A program made the translations under genes and the position numbers. Positions 58,939 to 64,000 of a stretch of DNA of 64,000 bases are shown here, in pieces. Position 1 is the stretch's first letter. Each line of letters starts with the position of its first letter. The stretch covers positions 915,738-979,737 of the forward strand of contig NZ_AP018178.1 in the NCBI RefSeq assembly GCF_002368195.1, in the 5' to 3' direction. The notes below the pieces were generated by a model. That model did not search any database. It was given only the letters and a program-made list of their open reading frames with translations, and was not told the origin of the DNA. This stretch comes from Calothrix sp. NIES-2100. GTDB lineage: Bacteria > Cyanobacteriota > Cyanobacteriia > Cyanobacteriales > Nostocaceae.

Positions 58939-59163
58939 CTACAAAGATTCAAAATATGCTGTGAACCCAGAAAAATTTTGACACTCTTCTGCAAAAGCTT
59001 CCGCATCACTCACATCCTCGATTTTGTATACCATAATCCGCTGCCCGTCCGGCAATTTTTTAGAAGTGATGCAGTTACCTGAATATTTATCGGCGAGGGC
59101 TTTAAATGTCGCGCCATAGGTTTTCCACGCTTCACCAGAACAATTGATTTTTACCTGCCACAT
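58939..59163 (-). CDS. Small hypothetical protein
   Basis: 74 aa from ATG 59163 (MWQVKINCSGEAWKTYGATF). An alpha/beta pattern (KINCSGEA, KALADKYSGNC, GQRIMVYKIEDVSDAEAFAEEC) suggests a small ferredoxin-like fold, but I do not recognise the family. Not near a partner except cytochrome c6 downstream in the same direction. Confidence 0.6.
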   Translation of the reverse strand: MWQVKINCSGEAWKTYGATFKALADKYSGNCITSKKLPDGQRIMVYKIEDVSDAEAFAEECQNFSGFTAYFESL

Positions 59164-59456
59164 AAGAAATTTATTTGCTATCAACAGATATTCATCATCT
59201 CACAAAAGGGAAATATGATAAACCTGAATTGCTATAGCTATATCTTAAGTTGTGAGAATTGCCTGTTTAACGAACCGCCAAGTACGCCAAGAAGAAGAGA
59301 ATTTTGAGAGTATTTTCCGGGTATTAGCTGGATTAATCAGTCATATGGCTGTAATTTTCTATCTAAAGGAAGTGTCTGGTTGCAAAAGGCTAGGTCATAA
59401 TGACCATAGAGGATGATGTGTAGAAAATTTTATTAGCTAAATACCCCGAATTGAAA
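59164..59456. other. Gene-free stretch
   Basis: AT-rich DNA between two divergent genes, with a short AAAAGGCTAGG near 59383. No gene or clear control site was recognised. Confidence 0.4.
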
Positions 59457-60254
59457 ATGACTAACAATATCAAAGAGAAAATTCAAACTGACCTGCAACA
59501 AGTTAAAGAAACTGGACAATTGCGAAGTGAACGGATTAGAGAAATTGTCAAAGCCGCAGTTTCTCAAGTATCTTCTGAATTTAAGGCGGGTTCTCTAGAA
59601 CTGCGGACTATTGTTAAGGATGCTGTTTCCGCTGTTATTGAAACTTTTCAAGAAAGAGGTAGTGAAATCAAAGATGAGGTGACAGCTTCGATTGAAGGTG
59701 TGTTGGAAGGGGTGAATAGCAAACGCCACGAAAATATTGCCAAAACTCAAACCGAAATTAAAAAACTCCAGTCGCAATTAGATACCGAAGAAGAACAACT
59801 GCAAAAAGATGTTGATGTGATTTTGGCGGAGATTGAAGAGACAGGGAAAGAAACTTCTACTAGTACTAAAACTGTCCTTGACTCTGTAATTGATGGTATC
59901 AAAGATAGTGAAGAAGCAGCTTTGTTAAAGAAACGCTATGCACAATTGCAAGCGCAACTGGCGATTGTCCGCGCTAATTTAGCTGCGCGTTATGGCGGAC
60001 GTTCAGAGGAAGTAAAAGATTACTTAGAAGAAGCTAAACACTGGTATAATCAAGCTCGTCCCCAAGCGGAAAATCTAGTTGCCCAAGTAGAACAAAAGCG
60101 ATCGCATCTCGATGATAAACTGGGTGAAGCGGGAAGTGCGATCGCTAAAAAAGAACGTCAGCTAAAACAAGCTTTAAGAGAGTTACTCCTTGCTGCGGCT
60201 GAGTTGTTTAAAGATAAAGACCATTCCGATCAACCTAAACTTCCCCCAAGGTAA
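59457..60254 (+). CDS. Long coiled-coil/amphipathic helix protein
   Basis: 265 aa from ATG 59457 (MTNNIKEKIQTDLQQVKE). Almost entirely helical: apolipoprotein-like 11-residue pattern at the start (IREIVKAAVSQVSSEF, LRTIVKDAVSAVIETF), a coiled coil in the middle (IAKTQTEIKKLQSQLDTEEEQ) and then LEEAKHWYNQARPQAENL. No signal peptide or membrane helix. It resembles the amphipathic-helix proteins that surround stressed membranes, like late embryogenesis or tail-fibre coiled coils, but no family name is given. Stands alone. Confidence 0.72.
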   Translation: MTNNIKEKIQTDLQQVKETGQLRSERIREIVKAAVSQVSSEFKAGSLELRTIVKDAVSAVIETFQERGSEIKDEVTASIEGVLEGVNSKRHENIAKTQTEIKKLQSQLDTEEEQLQKDVDVILAEIEETGKETSTSTKTVLDSVIDGIKDSEEAALLKKRYAQLQAQLAIVRANLAARYGGRSEEVKDYLEEAKHWYNQARPQAENLVAQVEQKRSHLDDKLGEAGSAIAKKERQLKQALRELLLAAAELFKDKDHSDQPKLPPR

Positions 60255-60389
60255 TTTGAAAATAGGGGCTAGGGGCTAGGGGCTAGGGGTTAGGGAAGAG
60301 TGATTTTTCCATGAGAAACTAACTTCAAAGAGTCATTTGTCTTCCTTGTCCCCCTTGTCTTCCTTATCCCCCTTCCCTTGCCCTCTGCC
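60255..60389. repeat. GGGGCTA and CCTTGTC short repeats
   Basis: AGGGGCT units at 60263-60292 and CCTTGTC/CCCCTTG units at 60343-60375, up to the stop codon of the methyltransferase gene at 60390. Confidence 0.85.
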
Positions 60390-61058
60390 TTATTCACTCC
60401 AAACTCGTTCAGCCGTCCAATGGCGATTAGAGTTTTGATAGATTTTTACATCAGATAAACCAGCTTGCGAAAATAACTCTGTCACTTCATCCAGAGTAAA
60501 TGCAGCATAAAGAGAATCGCGGAAGCATTTTGTCTGAATGGCGTTAAATTCTACCCCAATACTGTTAACTAAATCATTAATTGTCGCTTCATCCGCCGGA
60601 CGAAATAAATCTCTAATAAAAATCCCACCGTGAGGTTTTACCACTCGCTTAAGTTCTAAGAAGAATGGTAAAGGATCGGGTAAATGGTGAATTAAACTAT
60701 TGGAAATTACCATATCAAATTGCTCATCTTGATAGGGTAATTTTTTGGCATTGACTAATTCTAGATTAATTTGTGCTTGTAAACCAGCTTTTTGTACGTG
60801 TTGGGCAGCAATCTCCAACATAGTTGCAGCTAAGTCAATTGCGGTTACCTGCCATTGTGGTTTTATTTGGCAGATTAAGATGGGAATGTGACCAGGGCCA
60901 GTACCCGCATCTAAAATTGTAGCTTGTTCTTGAGGGCATAGTGCGATCGCTTCTTTGACAAAAGCAGTATTTACCTCAGAAAAATCCATTGCGTCATAAG
61001 CAACGGATTCTTCTATTGTGTCCATTACTTCTGGTTCTAATACTCTCTCGATACTCAT
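60390..61058 (-). CDS. Class I SAM-dependent methyltransferase
   Basis: 222 aa. SAM motif ILDAGTGPGHIPI, motif II AIDLAATML, motif III-like FDMVISNSLIHHLPDP, and GGIFIRDLFRP. The layout is a methyltransferase with a small-molecule substrate; which one is not clear. Ends KIYQNSNRHWTAERVWS. The ATG at 61058 has no repeats before it within 20 bases. Confidence 0.88.
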   Translation of the reverse strand: MSIERVLEPEVMDTIEESVAYDAMDFSEVNTAFVKEAIALCPQEQATILDAGTGPGHIPILICQIKPQWQVTAIDLAATMLEIAAQHVQKAGLQAQINLELVNAKKLPYQDEQFDMVISNSLIHHLPDPLPFFLELKRVVKPHGGIFIRDLFRPADEATINDLVNSIGVEFNAIQTKCFRDSLYAAFTLDEVTELFSQAGLSDVKIYQNSNRHWTAERVWSE

Positions 61059-61300
61059 GGGTAAAAATTTAATAGCTTACTTGGGCATTGGGCATTGGGC
61101 ATTGGTAATTCTTCGCCTATCCCCATTTCCAATTTCCAAAAATTCTATACCATTGCGATGCATTGCTGACAACTAACAAATGACAAATGACAACTGACAC
61201 GCGTAGCGTAATAAAAATTGGTAATGGGAAAGATGGACTGTGCCAAAAACCCATTACCAATATTTTGTGATTAAACCCAGCTTATTTTGCCAACCGGATT
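61059..61300. other. Gene-free stretch with repeats
   Basis: GGGCATT units at 61084-61105 and ACAAATG at 61175-61190. A string GGTAATGGGAAAGATGG (61221) and GCCAAAAACCCATTACC (61241) form an inverted pair, possibly a hairpin. Confidence 0.5.
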
Positions 61301-61483
61301 TTAGTACTGTCTATTTAATTGTTCTTCATGCTTGGCGATGACCCAAACTGCATGAATGCTACCAGGAAGCCAACCTAACAGTGTCAGTAAAATGTTAATC
61401 AACAAAGTTGGGCCAATACCAACTTCTAGAAAAACTCCTACTGGAGGTAATAACAGACCGAGAAGTAAGCGAGTTAATTTCAT
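61301..61483 (-). CDS. Pmp3/YqaE-family small membrane protein
   Basis: 60 aa. Two membrane helices: RLLLGLLLPPVGVFLEVGIG and LLINILLTLLGWLPGSIHAVWVI, which is the full UPF0057 pattern including PPVGVFLEVG. These proteins affect membrane potential and salt stress in yeast and plants; bacterial members are less studied. Standing alone. Confidence 0.9.
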   Translation of the reverse strand: MKLTRLLLGLLLPPVGVFLEVGIGPTLLINILLTLLGWLPGSIHAVWVIAKHEEQLNRQY

Positions 61484-61605
61484 GGTTTTGATTCTAATGA
61501 TTGGTTAGTTTACTTACATTTGTATGGCTGTCACCGAATTATCAAATCTACCGCAGGAATTAATTCGATGACTGATATCTAGCGCCCAGATATATTAAAA
61601 GATAG

Positions 61606-62004
61606 TTAGCTAGAGGGTAATTCGCCTTTGTTACGAACATCTCCACTGCCTAAAGCTACATTCTTTTCCACAAAGTAGTTGTTAATGAAGGTGTTAGCAA
61701 AGGACAGAATCACTGGACCGAGAATAAAAGCGATCAGTCCGTGGGCGGAAAAGCCGGGAACTAAGGCAGCGGCTAAGGCGAAACAAATACCGTTAACAAC
61801 TAGGGAAAATGCACCAAAGCTTAATAAATTAAGTGGTAAAGATAAAGTAGAAATCACAGGCTTTACTGAACCATTAATCAAGCCAATAACTAAAGCTGCA
61901 ATTATGGCTGCGGGAAAATTAGCTATATTAACGCCGGGAACAACTAAATCAACTATTAATAGGCTTAAAGCTGTAGCTATTGCTGTTAATACTGGTCCTA
62001 ACAT
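61606..62004 (-). CDS. Phage holin family 4 superfamily membrane protein (YvlD-like)
   Basis: 132 aa with four membrane helices: LTAIATALSLLIVDLVVPG, AAIIAALVIGLINGSVK, SFGAFSLVVNGICFALAAALV and IAFILGPVILSFANTF. The INGSVKPVISTLSLPLNLLSFG block is the family signature. Despite the name, such chromosomal proteins are not lysis proteins. Role unknown; often in stress regulons. Confidence 0.88.
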   Translation of the reverse strand: MLGPVLTAIATALSLLIVDLVVPGVNIANFPAAIIAALVIGLINGSVKPVISTLSLPLNLLSFGAFSLVVNGICFALAAALVPGFSAHGLIAFILGPVILSFANTFINNYFVEKNVALGSGDVRNKGELPSS

Positions 62005-62296
62005 GATTTTTACCTCTCAAACCGATCATCGATAACGTGAACTTCCTTTCACTATCTTCGACTAACCAATCTGTTTGAACATCAATATGAAGGTAGATTC
62101 TGGTTCTACCATTCGGCTGAAAAATGGATTTTAATTTTACTATTTTATTAGTTACTGCTAAAATCTAATTTTATAATGGCTAACTCTGTATATTAGGATT
62201 TATAAAGAAATTATTAAATTTGTGGCGATTGACTGATGCTCAGAGAATTTAATATTTAGTTTATAAATAAATGCCGAGATGTTTAATTACAAAAAA
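62005..62296. other. Gene-free stretch
   Basis: AT-rich, with no gene. Upstream of the YvlD-like gene; the stop of the ferredoxin gene is at its right end. Confidence 0.4.
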
Positions 62297-62620
62297 TTAT
62301 TGCTTGTAGTAAAGCGAAGACTTATATAACACTTGTTCTTGATGGGTTTCGAGAGTGCAATCAGAGGTGGGATAAGTGACGCAGGTAACAACATAACCAG
62401 CCTGAACTTCTTGGGGACGGAGAAATTTCTGTTCTTTTTGATCCACTTCACCACTGATGAGTTTAGCAACACAAGCAGAACATTCGCCTTGTTTACACCC
62501 AGATGGCAGGCGGATACCATTGTCTTCTGCGATGTCGAGAATATATTGATCGTCTGGTACCTGAATGGTGCGATCTAACCCTATTACCGGATTGATGAGC
62601 CGAACTTGATAAACTGCCAT
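62297..62620 (-). CDS. Plant-type [2Fe-2S] ferredoxin, FdxH-like
   Basis: 107 aa. Cys42, Cys47, Cys50 (CKQGECSAC) and Cys80 (VTCVTYP) form the cluster. The beginning MAVYQVRLIN, the block VAKLISGEVDQKEQKFL and the LETHQE near the end look like the heterocyst ferredoxin FdxH more than vegetative PetF, although FdxH itself has other residues at several positions. No nif genes are seen nearby, so assignment as the heterocyst ferredoxin is not made. It differs from the ferredoxin at 8580-8948. Confidence 0.88.
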   Translation of the reverse strand: MAVYQVRLINPVIGLDRTIQVPDDQYILDIAEDNGIRLPSGCKQGECSACVAKLISGEVDQKEQKFLRPQEVQAGYVVTCVTYPTSDCTLETHQEQVLYKSSLYYKQ

Positions 62621-62836
62621 CTGCGCTTAAAGTTGTTGACTGTTGACTGTTGACTGTTGACTGTTGACGTTCAACAATAACAAGGGAATATTTTTTTACT
62701 TGGAAGTCCCTAAGCTAAGAGGATATGAGGCGATTGTTCACTGAGGGATTGCTTACTCAGTGCGATCGCCTGAAAATCATCTTCTCCCCATCTCCCTAGT
62801 ATTGTCAAACTCAAAAAGTAGGTTGGGGAAAGTGAC

Positions 62837-63028
62837 CATACGTGTCAACTTAACGCGAAACCCTTGCCAAGACTTGATGAGCGAATTCTCTCACTTAAAA
62901 TCAAGATCCGCGTTACCCCACCCCGGCTTTGCTGACGCAAAACCTCCCCTCCCCGTTTACGGGGAGGGGATTGAGGGGTGGGGTAAAACGCTTGTGGGAT
63001 AAGCCTTTTAACTTAAGTTGACACCAAT
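62837..63028. mobile_element. Miniature element family 1, copy C (about 192 bp)
   Basis: Ends CATACGTGTCAACTTAACG (left) and ACTTAAGTTGACACCAAT (right), internal order identical to copy B. It is flanked by the direct repeat GGAAAGTGAC at 62827-62836 and 63029-63038, a 10-bp target duplication, which proves that it moved as a unit. Copies A and B sit in palindromes instead. Confidence 0.85.
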
Positions 63029-63088
63029 GGAAAGTGACACAAGCCAACAAAGCAACGCTAGCCCCTAGCCCCTAACCCCTAGTCCCTA

Positions 63089-63202
63089 AGGGAACTCCAG
63101 AAAATAAATTATCCCAAATTGTAGGGCTACGGTTACCCCAGCCCTACGAGTTGCGGGCTTGGTAAGTTCATGATTGGGATGTTTTTTTATTTGGAAGTCC
63201 CT
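63089..63202. mobile_element. Miniature element family 2, copy B (114 bp)
   Basis: Reverse-orientation copy of 29366-29479: left end AGGGAACTCCAGAAAATAAA and right end TTATTTGGAAGTCCCT. The middle GTAGGGCTACGGTTACCCCA differs at several bases from copy A while the ends are conserved. Ends 5 bp before the tex stop codon. Confidence 0.75.
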
Positions 63203-63206
63203 AAAG

Positions 63207-64000
63207 TCACTGTTTCACAGATTTCATCGATAAACTAATCCGCTTCAATTTCTCATTTACTTCCAGTACCCTAACTTTTACCACTTGTCCGACTTTGACA
63301 ATCTTTTTGGGATCATCGACAAATCTATCAGCCAATTGGGAGATATGCACCAAACCATCTTGATGTACGCCGATATCTACAAACGCCCCGAAGTTGGCGA
63401 CGTTGGTGATGATACCTTCTAATTCCATCCCCTCTTGTAAATCTTTGATTTCTGTAATTCCTGCTTTGAAGGTGGCATACTTAAACTCAGCCCGGGGATC
63501 TCTACCGGGTTTTTCTAGTTCGCTGAGGATATCGCGCAGTGTCGGTTCGCCGATGGTAGCGGTGACGTATTTCTTCAGGTTATTTTTTGGGAGTTTGGCG
63601 GCGATTTGGGTGACTTGATTTAATGGTACGCTGAGGTCAGATGCGATCGCTTCGACTACAGAGTAACTTTCTGGATGCACGGCTGTATTATCCAAGGGGT
63701 TTTCACCGTTGCGAATCCGCAGAAATCCGGCTGCTTGTTCAAAAGCCTTAGGCCCTAACTTTGGAACTTTTAACAGTTGGCGGCGATTTTTAAAGGCTCC
63801 ATTTTGGTTGCGATAGGTAACAATATTATTGGCTACTGTTGGGGTAATTCCCGAAACAAAAGTTAACAGTTCTTTAGAAGCTGTGTTTAAGTCTACACCC
63901 ACATAGTTAACGCAGCTTTCCACTGTTTCATCCAATTTTTTCTTCAGCAATTTTTGGTCAACATCGTGCTGATATTGTCCCACACCAATGGATTTGGGAT
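63207..64000 (-). CDS. tex: RNA-binding transcription accessory protein Tex, C-terminal part
   Basis: The reading frame continues open to the window's right edge (first residues PKSIGVGQYQHDV), so only the C-terminal third is seen. Helix-hairpin-helix region (LNTASKELLTFVSGITPTVA and RRQLLKVPKLGPKAFEQAAGF), then the Tex-specific domain (RDILSELEKPGRDPRAEF), then an S1 RNA-binding domain at the end (ELEGIITNVANFGAFVDIGV, DGLVHISQL). Tex is a nucleic-acid-binding regulator found in nearly all bacteria. 3' end intact. Confidence 0.93.
   Translation of the reverse strand, partial: PKSIGVGQYQHDVDQKLLKKKLDETVESCVNYVGVDLNTASKELLTFVSGITPTVANNIVTYRNQNGAFKNRRQLLKVPKLGPKAFEQAAGFLRIRNGENPLDNTAVHPESYSVVEAIASDLSVPLNQVTQIAAKLPKNNLKKYVTATIGEPTLRDILSELEKPGRDPRAEFKYATFKAGITEIKDLQEGMELEGIITNVANFGAFVDIGVHQDGLVHISQLADRFVDDPKKIVKVGQVVKVRVLEVNEKLKRISLSMKSVKQ

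Larger units (their letters stand above)
62621..63206. other. Gene-free stretch with two miniature elements
   Basis: Holds TTGACTG heptamers (62635-62665), a lone family-2 end (near 62697), miniature family 1 copy C (62837-63028), GGGGCTA-type units (63059-63085) and miniature family 2 copy B (63089-63202). No gene; an 80-codon frame at 62760-63002 is repeat-derived. Confidence 0.7.

Noticed and set aside
61606..62004. Prophage remnant suggested by the holin-family gene
   Set aside because: No other phage genes surround it, and chromosomal members of this family are common.
62297..62620. Nitrogenase region marked by an FdxH-like ferredoxin
   Set aside because: No nif or fix genes in the window, and several residues differ from FdxH.

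Overview
The window looks like the chromosome of a filamentous, Nostoc/Anabaena-type cyanobacterium (Nostocales). This rests on the many GCGATCGC (HIP1) octamers, on cyanobacterial genes (petM, ycf39, petJ, a probable nblR, caspase-GUN4 and DUF1822 proteins, two plant-type ferredoxins), on abundant heptameric short tandem repeats (CAAATGA-, TTGACTG-, GGATGAA- and CCCAATG-like) between genes, and on a 37-bp CRISPR repeat of the Nostocales kind. No rRNA operon, prophage or intact insertion sequence is visible. The two edge genes are cut: an unrecognised protein at the left and tex at the right.

Layout. 1-8.5 kb is accessory: an unknown cut gene, a nuclease-like protein, a secreted trypsin-like protease, a nuclease lipoprotein, a wrecked REP-associated transposase that carries an inverted-repeat-bounded cassette with a four-helix-bundle (23S IVP-like) gene, and an EACC1-caspase conflict-type operon whose GUN4 domain is truncated. 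8.4-13.1 kb is mostly housekeeping: tRNA-Ser(GGA), ferredoxin, a second nuclease lipoprotein, an inositol-monophosphatase-family gene, a J-domain/TPR protein and hisZ. 13.4-24.1 kb is a signalling block: a sigma-like protein, a DUF1822 protein and a CHAT protease fused through a membrane helix to a periplasmic-binding domain, then secreted/membrane proteins, a response regulator and two serine/threonine kinases. 24.3-28.9 kb holds a bacterial ferredoxin, a NatE/LivF-like ATPase, a beta carbonic anhydrase, and an IVP-like/JAMM/MoeB-rhodanese cluster. 29.5-33.9 kb holds a 21-bp tandem array, an AAA-type ATPase overlapping a long TPR protein, and a DUF433/DUF5615 toxin-antitoxin pair. 33.9-47.6 kb is mainly core metabolism and photosynthesis (SWIM protein, lpdA, trpC, DUF5340, DUF2949, DUF192, nblR-like, nadK, ycf39, petM, pdxA), ending with an intact caspase-GUN4 protein. 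47.95-49.30 kb is a 19-repeat CRISPR array with no cas genes in view. 49.7-64 kb holds a Uma2-family protein, a complete 144-bp miniature element, another 21-bp array, a phosphoribosyltransferase, a sugar/cation symporter, metH, an aldo/keto reductase, cytochrome c6, small membrane proteins, a second [2Fe-2S] ferredoxin and tex.

The most interesting parts are (i) the sigma-like/DUF1822/CHAT-receptor module, (ii) the two caspase-GUN4 proteins, one with an EACC1 partner, (iii) the ATPase-TPR pair, (iv) the mobile cassette carrying an IVP-like gene inside a transposase, and (v) three unrelated-sequence intergenic arrays that share a 21-bp period and a length of about 260 bp. Several miniature elements with clear terminal inverted repeats, three of them with target duplications, can be delimited by eye. 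All identifications come from reading translated sequences and motifs; no database search was run.
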